Source of the DNA: Gp7-AA10 sp035636095
GTDB lineage: Bacteria > Acidobacteriota > Thermoanaerobaculia > Gp7-AA8
Length of the DNA stretch: 64,000 bases
Assembly: GCA_035636095.1 (NCBI GenBank)
Contig: DASPZU010000028.1
Span: forward strand, 1 to 64,000
Direction: 5' to 3'
The stretch's first letter is position 1; each line of letters begins with the position of its first letter. Positions 9,311 through 16,565 of the stretch are shown here, in pieces. The notes beneath the pieces were generated by a model that was given only the letters and a program-made list of their open reading frames with translations, ran no database searches and had not been told where the DNA came from. A program made the position numbers and the translations under genes.

Positions 9311-9475
9311 GCGGGCGTTGCAAGCCGTATGTCCCGATGACTTCACCGGTGATTGTGTCCCTCGTGATCTGTCAAGTGCCGTCAGCCGTGAGCGCCGCGG
9401 TTCAACATCCCGAAGCATCGAACCGACCTTCGTCGGGGTACTTCGGGAAACTGTTGTGTCCCCCTCGCTTGGGAA

Positions 9476-9499
9476 AGCGCCGGCGAGGTCGCCGGCGCT
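9476..9499. repeat. GC-rich palindrome AGCGCC-type, copy 1
   Basis: A perfect 11-bp inverted repeat (AGCGCCGGCGA / TCGCCGGCGCT) with a GG centre, followed by CCAC, just beyond the pnp stop codon. A second copy with the same 11+2+11 geometry and the same CTCCAC flank lies at 33649-33672, beyond the dnaK stop. The remainder of 9311-9507 shows no gene. Confidence 0.8.
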
Positions 9500-9507
9500 C
9501 CACCACA

Positions 9508-11712
9508 TTATCCCTGTCTGCGCCGGCGATGATCGCGCTGTCCGCGATCGCCGCGATCTCCGCGGTCGCCGCGGTCCTCGCGCGGAGGTCGATTCGCGCG
9601 CGCCTCGCGCGCTGCTGCCAGCTCTTCCTCCGTGGGCGGAGGGAGAAGCGGCTTTCGCGACAGGCGGATCTTGCCGGTGTCCGGCTCGATCGCGACCACT
9701 TGCACTTCCACTTCGTCGCCGAGTTGGAACAGATCCGTGACCTGACCGACGCGCGTGTGCGCCATCTCCGAGATGTGCAGCAATCCGTCCTGACCGGGAA
9801 GGATCTCGACGAACGCGCCGTACGGCTCGATGCGTTTGACCGTTCCCTTGTAGTTTTTGCCGACTTCCGGCGATGCGGTCAGACCCTTGATGATGTCGAT
9901 CGCGCGCTGCGCCGATGCGCCATCGATCGACGCCACCGTGACCTTTCCGTCATCCTCGACATCGATCTTGGTGCCGGTCTCCTCGACGATCCACCGAATG
10001 GTTTTGCCACCCGATCCGATGACGTCGCGAATGCGGTCCTTCGGTATGAAGATGGTGTAGAGACGCGGCGCGAACTCCGACAGCTCGGCGCGCGGTTTCG
10101 CGATCGCGGCATCCATCTTGCCGAGGATGAAGAGACGGCCTTCCCTCGCCTGCTGGAGCGCCTGCGCCATGATCTCGCGCGAAAGGCCGGTGACCTTGAT
10201 GTCCATCTGCAGCGCCGTGAGCCCTTTGCGCGTGCCGGCGACTTTGAAATCCATGTCGCCTTCGTGGTCCTCGAGGCCGGCGATGTCGGAGAGGATGGCC
10301 GTCCTGGAAGCCTCCTTCACCAGGCCCATCGCCACGCCCGCAACGGCAGCGCGCATGGGGACGCCCGCTTCCATCAGGGCCAGCGACCCGCCGCAGACCG
10401 AGGCCATCGACGAGGAGCCGTTCGACTCGAGGATGTCGCTGACGCAGCGGATGGTGTAACCGAATTCGCTCTCCGGCGGCAGCATCGGCTGCAGCGCCCG
10501 GCGGGCCAGATTGCCGTGACCGATTTCGCGGCGCGCCGGTCCGCGCAGAAACTTCACTTCGCCCACCGAGAAGGGGGGAAAGTTGTAGTGCAGCATGAAG
10601 CGCTGGAAAGTCTCGCCCTCGAAGTCTTCGATCTTCTGTGCTTCCTGAGGAGTTCCGAGGGTGATCGTGACCAGTGCCTGGGTCTCGCCGCGAGTGAAGA
10701 TCGCCGAGCCGTGGGTCCGCGGGAGCACGCTGAGCTGGATGTCGATGGGACGGATTTCGTTGAAGGCGCGACCGTCGAGACGCTTCTGGTCATTGATGAT
10801 GACGTCGCGGAAAATCTGGGTCTCCATCGCTTCGTAGGCCGCTTCGACCGCCGCGAGTTTTTCAATGTCCTCCGGCGGAACCGAGGCCATCATCTGCGAC
10901 TTCACGTTTTTCACTGCGTCCCGACGCGCTTGTTTGCCCTGAGTCAGCAGCGCCATGCGCAGCGTCGCGCCGTAGTTCTTCATCAGGTCCTGCAACAACT
11001 CGGCGGCATAGCGAGGCGTGATGGCGACTTCGACCTTCGGCTTGCCTGCCTCGGCGCGCAACTCGTTCTGCAACGCACAGATCTGTTTGATCGCGTTGTG
11101 CGCGGCGTCGAGCGCGTCGAGCACGACGCTCTCATCGACTTCGCGCGCTCCCGCCTCGACCATCACGATGGCGTCGGAGGTTCCGGCGACCACCAGGTCG
11201 AGCTCGGAGAGGTCGCGCTGCGCGTTGGTGGGATTGATGAGGATCTGACCGTCGAGATATCCGACCCGAACCGCGCCGATCGGATTCAGAAACGGGATCT
11301 CCGATACCACCAGCGATGCCGAGGCCGCGTTGATGGCAAGAGTGTCGGGATCATTCTCGCCGTCGGCCGACAGAACGAGCGCGATGATCTGCGTTTCCTG
11401 TTTGTAGCCCTCGGCGAACGACGGCCGCAGCGGCCGGTCGATGAGGCGTGAGGTGAGAATTTCTTTTTCGGTGGGACGCCCTTCCCGCTTGAAAAAGCCG
11501 CCCGGGATGCGTCCGCCGGCGTAGGTGTACTCCTTGTAATCAACGGTCAGCGGCATGAAATCGCCGAGGACCGTGCCTTCCTTGAAACATGCGGTAGCGA
11601 GGACGACGGTATCGCCGTAGCGAATGACGCACGCGCCATTGGCCTGGCGCGCGACCGCACCGGTCTCGAGCGAGAGCGTGCGCCCGCCGATCTGCATTTC
11701 CTTCTTTGTCAT
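9508..11712 (-). CDS. pnp: Polynucleotide phosphorylase
   Basis: 734 aa from the ATG at 11712, which has GAAGGA upstream; a GTG at 11739 is an alternative. Two RNase PH domains (N-terminal segment with ADGENDPDTLAINAAS and FFKREGRPTEKEILTSRLID; second with IFTRGETQALVTITLGTP and DILESNGSSSMASVCGGSLA) are joined by the helical linker. A KH domain (RDVIGSGGKTIRWI) and an S1 domain (GTVKRIEPYGAFVEILPGQ) follow. The tail carries GDRGDRGDRGQ repeats and an Arg-rich end. It acts as the phosphorolytic 3'-5' exoribonuclease of RNA decay. It lies downstream of rpsO, the order seen in most bacteria, with hairpin-forming repeats in the gap. Confidence 0.97.
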   Translation of the reverse strand: MTKKEMQIGGRTLSLETGAVARQANGACVIRYGDTVVLATACFKEGTVLGDFMPLTVDYKEYTYAGGRIPGGFFKREGRPTEKEILTSRLIDRPLRPSFAEGYKQETQIIALVLSADGENDPDTLAINAASASLVVSEIPFLNPIGAVRVGYLDGQILINPTNAQRDLSELDLVVAGTSDAIVMVEAGAREVDESVVLDALDAAHNAIKQICALQNELRAEAGKPKVEVAITPRYAAELLQDLMKNYGATLRMALLTQGKQARRDAVKNVKSQMMASVPPEDIEKLAAVEAAYEAMETQIFRDVIINDQKRLDGRAFNEIRPIDIQLSVLPRTHGSAIFTRGETQALVTITLGTPQEAQKIEDFEGETFQRFMLHYNFPPFSVGEVKFLRGPARREIGHGNLARRALQPMLPPESEFGYTIRCVSDILESNGSSSMASVCGGSLALMEAGVPMRAAVAGVAMGLVKEASRTAILSDIAGLEDHEGDMDFKVAGTRKGLTALQMDIKVTGLSREIMAQALQQAREGRLFILGKMDAAIAKPRAELSEFAPRLYTIFIPKDRIRDVIGSGGKTIRWIVEETGTKIDVEDDGKVTVASIDGASAQRAIDIIKGLTASPEVGKNYKGTVKRIEPYGAFVEILPGQDGLLHISEMAHTRVGQVTDLFQLGDEVEVQVVAIEPDTGKIRLSRKPLLPPPTEEELAAAREARANRPPREDRGDRGDRGDRGQRDHRRRRQG

Positions 11713-11772
11713 GAACCATCCTTCAGGTGCGCGAGCCACTCATCACTTCGCGCCAATTGTTGTGTCCGCGGT

Positions 11773-11794
11773 GGCCGGATGATGGGATCCGGCC
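11773..11794 (-). promoter_or_regulatory. Hairpin in the rpsO-pnp gap
   Basis: Perfect 8-bp inverted repeat GGCCGGAT / ATCCGGCC with a 6-base loop in the leader of pnp. In E. coli the rpsO-pnp leader carries hairpins cut by RNase III for PNPase autoregulation; whether this one plays that part is inference. Confidence 0.45.
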
Positions 11795-11807
11795 GGAGGG
11801 GAAAACC

Positions 11808-11875
11808 AGTGCTGAGTCCTGAGTGCTGAGTTGATGCCAGCCCTTCTCAGGACTCAGCACTCAGCACTCAGCACT
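11808..11875. repeat. Heptamer-based inverted repeat between rpsO and pnp
   Basis: Tandem heptamers (AGTGCTG, AGTCCTG, AGTGCTG, AGT) at 11808-11831 are mirrored by CTCAGGA CTCAGCA CTCAGCA CTCAGCACT at 11846-11875, giving a long imperfect hairpin with slippable register. It begins immediately after the rpsO stop codon at 11876. Confidence 0.8.
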
Positions 11876-12145
11876 TCACTTACGGATTCCGAGTTTATCG
11901 ATGATCGAGCGGTATCGGTCCTGGTCGGTCTTCTTGAGGTAGTCGAGAAGGCGACGCCGGCGTCCGACGAGCTTCAGGAGCCCGCGGCGGCTGTGATGAT
12001 CCTTCGCGTGCGATTTGAAATGCTCGGTCAGATACGTGATGCGGTTCGACAGGAGAGCAATCTGCACTTCCGGCGAGCCGGTATCATCGTTGTGCGTGCG
12101 ATACTGCGAAATCAGGTCCGTTTTCTGCTGCTTGGTGGATGGCAA
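11876..12145 (-). CDS. rpsO: 30S ribosomal protein S15
   Basis: 89 aa, the usual length for S15. The family core is clear: DTGSPEVQIALLSNRITYLT, then HFKSHAKDHHSRRGLLKLVG and RRRRLLDYLKKTDQDRY. It binds 16S rRNA in the small subunit platform. Translation begins at TTG (12145) with AAGGAGA seven bases upstream; no better ATG exists. It is the first gene of an rpsO-pnp unit. Confidence 0.97.
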   Translation of the reverse strand: MPSTKQQKTDLISQYRTHNDDTGSPEVQIALLSNRITYLTEHFKSHAKDHHSRRGLLKLVGRRRRLLDYLKKTDQDRYRSIIDKLGIRK

Positions 12146-12205
12146 AACACTGTCTCCTTAGCCAGTTACCCGTAAATCGATAAACCAACTCTCTTAAGAC
12201 GGCCA

Positions 12206-12234
12206 ACCATAACAGTGGGAGGGGGCAAAATCAA
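12206..12234 (-). promoter_or_regulatory. Possible sigma-70-type promoter of rpsO
   Basis: On the minus strand TTGATT and TATGGT are separated by 17 bp, about 60 bp upstream of the rpsO start. Both boxes match 4 of 6 consensus positions. The region also precedes the divergent dipeptidase gene. Confidence 0.35.
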
Positions 12235-12239
12235 TCCCG

Positions 12240-13388
12240 ATGCCGATTTCGAAGAGCAACGACCTGCATCGTCGCGCCATCATCGTCGACGGCCATTGCG
12301 ACACGCCCTACCGGATGCTCCGCCGCAACGTGCATCTCGATGAGCACGACACCGAGGCGCAGGTGGATCTGCGGTCGCTGCGGGAGAGCGGCATCACGGC
12401 GTCGTTCTTCGCGGCCTACGTCCCGCCCTACTATGCCGACCGGGGGGCGGCGCAGTTCGCCTATCGCCTCATCGATCTGATCCGTTCCGAGACATCGCGC
12501 TATGCGAACCAGCTGAATTTCTGCACCGATTCGGAGGGCATCCGGCGCGCGAAGGAGAACGGCAAGACGGCCATCATGATCGGAGTCGAAGGCGGCCACG
12601 CCATCGAGGATTCCCTCGATACCCTCCACGATTTCTACCGCCTCGGCGCCCGCTATATGACTCTGACGCACGTGAACACGAACAACTGGTGCGATTCGTC
12701 CGGGGACGGCGGTCGTCACGGCGGCATCACGGACTTCGGCCGTCAGGTCGTACGCACGATGAACGACATCGGCATGATCGTCGACATCTCTCACGTCTCC
12801 GACGCCGCGTTCTACGCTGTGCTCGAAACCACCCGCACGCCCATCGTCGCGACGCATTCGTCCTGCCGCGCGTTGTGCCGTCATCCCCGCAACATGACCG
12901 ACGACATGCTCCGCGCTCTCGCGCGCAACGGCGGCGTGTGCATGATCAATTTTTTCTCGGCCTTCGTGAACGACGCCGTGGCGGAAGCGGTCCTGCGGGC
13001 GCAGAAACGCGACCGCAAGCCGAGTAGCGAGGGGGGAACCGAGGAGCTGCCCGACGACACGACCGATTGGGATGAATATCTGAAATGGTTCAATCAGCTC
13101 GGCTGCCCGACCGCCAGGCTGGAAGACGTCGTCAATCACTTCATGCACGCGGTCGAGGTGGCGGGGGTCGATCATGTCGGTGTCGGCAGCGACTTCGACG
13201 GTGTTCCGGCGCTGCCGGAGGATCTCGAAACCGCGGCTGCGCTACCGCGGGTCACCGAACGCCTGCTCGAACGCGGCCTGTCGGAGCGCGATGTCGAGAA
13301 GATCCTGGGCGGCAATTTCATGCGCGTCTTCGAGCAGATCGAAAAAGCCCGTGTAAAATCGCCCGCCGATCATGCCGAGCGAAGTTGA
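12240..13388 (+). CDS. Renal-dipeptidase-type membrane dipeptidase (peptidase M19)
   Basis: 382 aa. Zinc-site motifs of the M19 amidohydrolase fold are present: H19-x-D21 in VDGHCDTPYRM, the bridging Glu in GVEGGHAIEDS, ISHVSD and ATHSSCRAL for later metal ligands, and the terminal GVGSDFDGVP motif. The family hydrolyses dipeptides, including those with a D-residue at the C-terminal position. No signal peptide is evident, so it is probably cytoplasmic here. A purine-rich stretch lies about 16 bases before the ATG, a rather long spacing. The last codons overlap the start of the following zinc-ribbon gene by 17 bp. Confidence 0.93.
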   Translation: MPISKSNDLHRRAIIVDGHCDTPYRMLRRNVHLDEHDTEAQVDLRSLRESGITASFFAAYVPPYYADRGAAQFAYRLIDLIRSETSRYANQLNFCTDSEGIRRAKENGKTAIMIGVEGGHAIEDSLDTLHDFYRLGARYMTLTHVNTNNWCDSSGDGGRHGGITDFGRQVVRTMNDIGMIVDISHVSDAAFYAVLETTRTPIVATHSSCRALCRHPRNMTDDMLRALARNGGVCMINFFSAFVNDAVAEAVLRAQKRDRKPSSEGGTEELPDDTTDWDEYLKWFNQLGCPTARLEDVVNHFMHAVEVAGVDHVGVGSDFDGVPALPEDLETAAALPRVTERLLERGLSERDVEKILGGNFMRVFEQIEKARVKSPADHAERS

Positions 13389-13779
13389 ACAGCTGCGCGA
13401 CCTCGCCCGCGCCTTCTGGGCCGGGCAGCCGATTCCGTGTCCCAAGCATCCGGGAGTCAACATGGTCGGCGAATTCGTGCAGACGACGTTCGCAGACCAC
13501 ATTTTTCTTACCTGCCCGCGCGGAAAAGAAACCATCACCATTCCGCAGCGGCCGAAGCAGATGCAGTTTTATCCGCAGGCTGTCGAAGGCTTCGTCGAAA
13601 ACATCAATCGGGGCGATGCCATCCAGTGTTATCGCTGCCAGTCGCCGCTCGAGGTCAACACCGTCGAGAACGCGACCACCGGAGTCGCGCGCTACGTGTT
13701 CACGTGCGTGCGCTGCCTGTCGTGGGGGGAGTGGGCGGGGCGGCCGGAAACGGCCAAGATTGGCAAAGACGCGACGTAG
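13372..13779 (+). CDS. Small protein with C-terminal zinc ribbon, unknown function
   Basis: 135 aa. Two CxxC knuckles (CYRC and CVRC, about 30 residues apart) make a plausible zinc ribbon in the last third. An N-terminal CPKHPG also offers Cys/His ligands, and a further Cys sits in FLTCPRGKE. I do not recognise the family. It overlaps the end of the dipeptidase gene by 17 bp in a different frame, so the two are likely co-translated. Confidence 0.7.
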   Translation: MPSEVEQLRDLARAFWAGQPIPCPKHPGVNMVGEFVQTTFADHIFLTCPRGKETITIPQRPKQMQFYPQAVEGFVENINRGDAIQCYRCQSPLEVNTVENATTGVARYVFTCVRCLSWGEWAGRPETAKIGKDAT

Positions 13780-13872
13780 CGCTATCGCGCTGGCGGCGTG
13801 CGGCGCCTTCCTTATTAAGAGGTAGGGATTTCCTGATTTCCGTCACTCCTTAGAGCAAGGAGATCTCCCCTC

Positions 13873-14073
13873 TTGTCTAACGTGTCCCTTTCGCAGATCG
13901 CAGCCGATCTCTCGCGACTGCATAACCTACTCTCGCTCGCCGATGGCGACCCTTACGAATACGTCGATCTTCCGTTCGAGGCCGCCGTCAAGCGGCGGCT
14001 GAACAGGGATCCGGCACAAGTGCTCCGGCTCCGGCGGATGGCAACCGAAGTCGCGATGCTGTGCAGCGACTAG
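13873..14073 (+). CDS. Small protein of unknown function (66 aa)
   Basis: The TTG start at 13873 has AAGGAGA ten bases upstream; a GTG three codons later is an alternative. The sequence is plausible as a small helical, charged protein (SLSQIAADLSRLHNLLSLAD, then FEAAVKRRLNRDPAQVLRL). No family is recognised. Its TAG shares the tetranucleotide CTAG with the stop of the convergent carboxypeptidase gene. Confidence 0.55.
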   Translation: MSNVSLSQIAADLSRLHNLLSLADGDPYEYVDLPFEAAVKRRLNRDPAQVLRLRRMATEVAMLCSD

Positions 14074-15401
14074 AAATCAGCGATCGCATTGACGATCGCG
14101 TCGATCGCGCGCGTCGCGACAGGCGAGTCGGCGATGTGATGGTTAATCACAATTGAAAAGTAGCGATACCCGCCGTGCGTGCCGGCGAGGATTCCGCTGA
14201 GCGCGTTCACGCCCGCAATGGTTCCGGTTTTTCCGCGCAGTCGCGACGCGAGCGGAAGGAGACGGCGCCGCAGCGTTCCTTCTTCCCCCGGCGTCGCAAG
14301 AATGCTCCAAAATACGCCGCGGTGCGCAGGCGCGTTCATCCATCGTAAGAGGGACACGATGGCACTCGGCGTGGCGAGGTCATCGGGCGACAGTCCCGAT
14401 CCGTCGACGAAACGGAACTCCGTGCCGTCGATGCCGACCTCCCGCGTCAGAAACTCGCGCTCGAGATCCTCCGCGCCTCCGTACGTTCCGGCCGTCGATT
14501 TGAACAGCATCTCCGCGTACAGGTTCTGGCTGTTCTTGAGCATGACCGTCAATAGGAGCGATAGCGGCGGCGACTCGATGACGGCAAGACGCTCGTGCAA
14601 CCCTGAAGGCCGACCCGCAATGACGTCTCCGCGCACATCGATCCCGGCCTGACGCAGCGTGTCCGCAAATGCCTGCGCAGCGTAAAGAGCAGGATCATGA
14701 ATTGATGGCAGAGCCGTGAAACGCGGAGGCGCCTTCCCTTGTACGTGCACGGAGTTGAGCGCGTCGACGGTCACCGTCGGCTCGCCCTCGCCGCACGTGA
14801 TGTTGGCGATAACGCGAACAAAGGCAGGATCAGTCGTGGCGATCGGTTGCTCACAGTGCTCGATGACGACGCCCACGACATTCTCGTTGTAGGCGAGCGC
14901 GTCAACCGGCGCGGCGTAATCGTTGCCGAGGTTGCCGACCTTCCAACTGCCTGGGATGGTGACGCGATCGAATGCCGAAGCGTCGGCGATGACGTTGTCG
15001 ACGGCGCGAATGTCTCGCGCACGAAGCGCGTCGACAAATGTGGCGAACACGGCGTCGCGGTCGAACGCCCACCGCCCGCCCAGCGACGAATCGCCTGTCC
15101 CGCGGATCACGAGATCGTTCCCGTCGAGCCAAAGCTCGGTTGCGAAACGATGATCGAGACCGTGACAGGTGATGGCGGTGGCGGCAGCGAAGAGCTTGCG
15201 GTTCGACGCCGGCATCAACAGGGTGTGCGCGTTCCGCTGGAAGAGTACGCGGCCGCTGTCGTCCTGAACGTCGATCCCCCAGATTGCGTTGCGCAACTGA
15301 GGGACTGCCGCCGCTTGCTCGATGCGCGTCGGCAGCGTCGTCGCGCAAGCAGCAGTCAGCAGCAGGCTAAGCGAAAGAAAACTCTTCGAACGAAGGCGCA
15401 T
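14070..15401 (-). CDS. dacB: D-alanyl-D-alanine carboxypeptidase/endopeptidase, PBP4 type (peptidase S13)
   Basis: 443 aa from the ATG at 15401 (MRLRSKSF); a longer version from 15443 lacks support. The N-terminus is hydrophobic with Cys19, either a plain signal peptide or an atypical lipoprotein signal. Penicillin-binding motifs are in order: SNRK (S66-K69), SQN (NSQNLYAEML) and KTG (LRGKTGTIAG). DGSGLSPDDLATP is typical of the S13 family. It trims or cleaves peptidoglycan cross-links in the periplasm. Its start overlaps the 3' end of the upstream 261-aa gene by 35 bp. Confidence 0.93.
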   Translation of the reverse strand: MRLRSKSFLSLSLLLTAACATTLPTRIEQAAAVPQLRNAIWGIDVQDDSGRVLFQRNAHTLLMPASNRKLFAAATAITCHGLDHRFATELWLDGNDLVIRGTGDSSLGGRWAFDRDAVFATFVDALRARDIRAVDNVIADASAFDRVTIPGSWKVGNLGNDYAAPVDALAYNENVVGVVIEHCEQPIATTDPAFVRVIANITCGEGEPTVTVDALNSVHVQGKAPPRFTALPSIHDPALYAAQAFADTLRQAGIDVRGDVIAGRPSGLHERLAVIESPPLSLLLTVMLKNSQNLYAEMLFKSTAGTYGGAEDLEREFLTREVGIDGTEFRFVDGSGLSPDDLATPSAIVSLLRWMNAPAHRGVFWSILATPGEEGTLRRRLLPLASRLRGKTGTIAGVNALSGILAGTHGGYRYFSIVINHHIADSPVATRAIDAIVNAIADF

Positions 15402-16152
15402 GATCGAGGTTGTACTTCGCGGCGGCGATGATTCGGTCGTCACCGAGGCGCCTCGCGACCGAAAACGACTTCAGATACGCGCCGTAATCGCGCGCCAGGC
15501 GATAGAGGGGTATACCCCTCACCCCGTCCCTCTCCCCGCTTGCGGGGAGAGGGTGAAGGGTGAGGGGTATACCTGCCTCCCGCATCGCATCGTAATGGAA
15601 CACCGCGTGCGCGCTTTCCATCTCGCCGCGATTTGCAATCATGTCGGCGATGACATCGCCGCGTGGCGGCTGGGCGTTGCCGCGATAGGCAGTCATCTCC
15701 CATACGCCGATGCGGAGGCTCGCGAACGCGCCCTGCTCCCCGAAAATCGCGGCCAGCTTGGACGCCGCCACGGCCACGATCAGCTTGTGGCCGAGGTCTT
15801 CGTAATCGTCGGAGGCGACCAGGAAGTAATCGCGGAGAAAATCGGGATCGCGATAACGCTTGGCGAGCCAGCGCTCGGCGCGAAGCCGATCGCCGGCCGC
15901 GACGCTCGCTCGCAATTCCCCGATATCGCCGCGCTGCCCGGCAGCGATCGCGGGAGGATCGGTGATTGGCGGCTCGCTCCACGGTTGCCGGCTCATGGCC
16001 GCATAGATCGCGCATTCGGTGACGACATCATCGAAGCGGTCGCCGAGTTGATCGCGAATGTCCCACGCCGAGCGGCAGCAGATCACGGCATGCTTTGCGT
16101 GTTGTGACGGCGCATAGGCCAACACCGCAAATCGCGCCACCGCTGCGAACAA
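15367..16152 (-). CDS. Protein of unknown function carrying an in-frame palindromic element
   Basis: 261 aa from the TTG at 16152. The same frame stays open upstream with protein-like content (YDPLLERDEKGIRAAIHDF) back to the previous gene's stop, but I see no standard start there, so the N-terminus is uncertain. The body is helical-looking (ASKLAAIFGEQGAFASL, ADMIANRGEMESAHAVF). No family is recognised. Residues about 194-215 (GIPLTLHPLPASGERDGVRG) are encoded by a 65-bp palindromic element read through in frame; the flanking protein sequence continues normally. It overlaps the downstream dacB start, suggesting co-expression. Confidence 0.6.
   Translation of the reverse strand: MFAAVARFAVLAYAPSQHAKHAVICCRSAWDIRDQLGDRFDDVVTECAIYAAMSRQPWSEPPITDPPAIAAGQRGDIGELRASVAAGDRLRAERWLAKRYRDPDFLRDYFLVASDDYEDLGHKLIVAVAASKLAAIFGEQGAFASLRIGVWEMTAYRGNAQPPRGDVIADMIANRGEMESAHAVFHYDAMREAGIPLTLHPLPASGERDGVRGIPLYRLARDYGAYLKSFSVARRLGDDRIIAAAKYNLDHAPSFEEFSFA
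15509..15573. repeat. Nested palindromic element inside a coding sequence (CCCTCTCCCCGC family, copy 1)
   Basis: Outer perfect 16-bp arms GGTATACCCCTCACCC (15509-15524) and its complement (15558-15573) enclose an inner perfect 12-bp pair CCCTCTCCCCGC / GCGGGGAGAGGG with a TT loop. Relatives in this window are at 20342-20392 and 54055-54140. Confidence 0.88.
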
Positions 16153-16238
16153 CTCGTCGGAAGTGTGACCGCGGCGAAAGTCGTGGATCGCGGCGCGAAT
16201 GCCCTTCTCATCGCGTTCGAGAAGAGGATCGTAGAGGC

Positions 16239-16502
16239 TTATTTCTTCCCCTTCTTTTTCACGGGTACTTTTTTCACGGGGGCCTTCGCCCTGGTCGTCG
16301 ACGCGCTGGCCATGCCGTCCGATTCGGAGCGGCTGTCATCGACCAGGACTGTCTGCGTCATGGCGTCGGTGCCGCTGGTGTCGGGGGTCGGTTTCGCTTC
16401 CGCCGGCGCGATCGTCTGCGTGGTAGGCTCGGCGCCCGGACCGGCCTTGTGCCGACCGCATGCGATCGCGATAAATATCAGAGCCAGAATGGTTTTCTTC
16501 AC
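16239..16502 (-). CDS. Small putative lipoprotein with Lys-rich tail
   Basis: 87 aa from the GTG at 16502 (VKKTILALIFIAIACGRHK). The N-terminus is a lipoprotein-type signal with Cys in IAIAC. The rest is low-complexity Thr/Ala/Pro sequence ending in APVKKVPVKKKGKK. A longer frame starting at 16697 would run through the divergent ketoacyl-synthase gene and is rejected. It is 63 bp from the divergent gene. Function unknown. Confidence 0.6.
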   Translation of the reverse strand: MKKTILALIFIAIACGRHKAGPGAEPTTQTIAPAEAKPTPDTSGTDAMTQTVLVDDSRSESDGMASASTTRAKAPVKKVPVKKKGKK

Positions 16503-16565
16503 GGCTACCCGATTGCTGAAGCGATGCAATTTCCCTGACAGGATTCGATACAATGCCGATCTGCC

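Noticed and set aside
9311..9475. Possible small gene after the sigma/CHAT operon
   Set aside because: Open frames there lack ribosome sites and run antisense into pnp; only the palindrome at its end is supported.
9337..11451. 704-aa open frame on the plus strand
   Set aside because: It is antisense to pnp, whose domains are unmistakable, and reads as Arg/Asp/Leu-rich shadow sequence typical of GC-rich codon structure.
11808..11875. Possible CRISPR-like tandem repeat
   Set aside because: The units are 7 bp without spacers and form an inverted repeat; there is no cas gene in the window.
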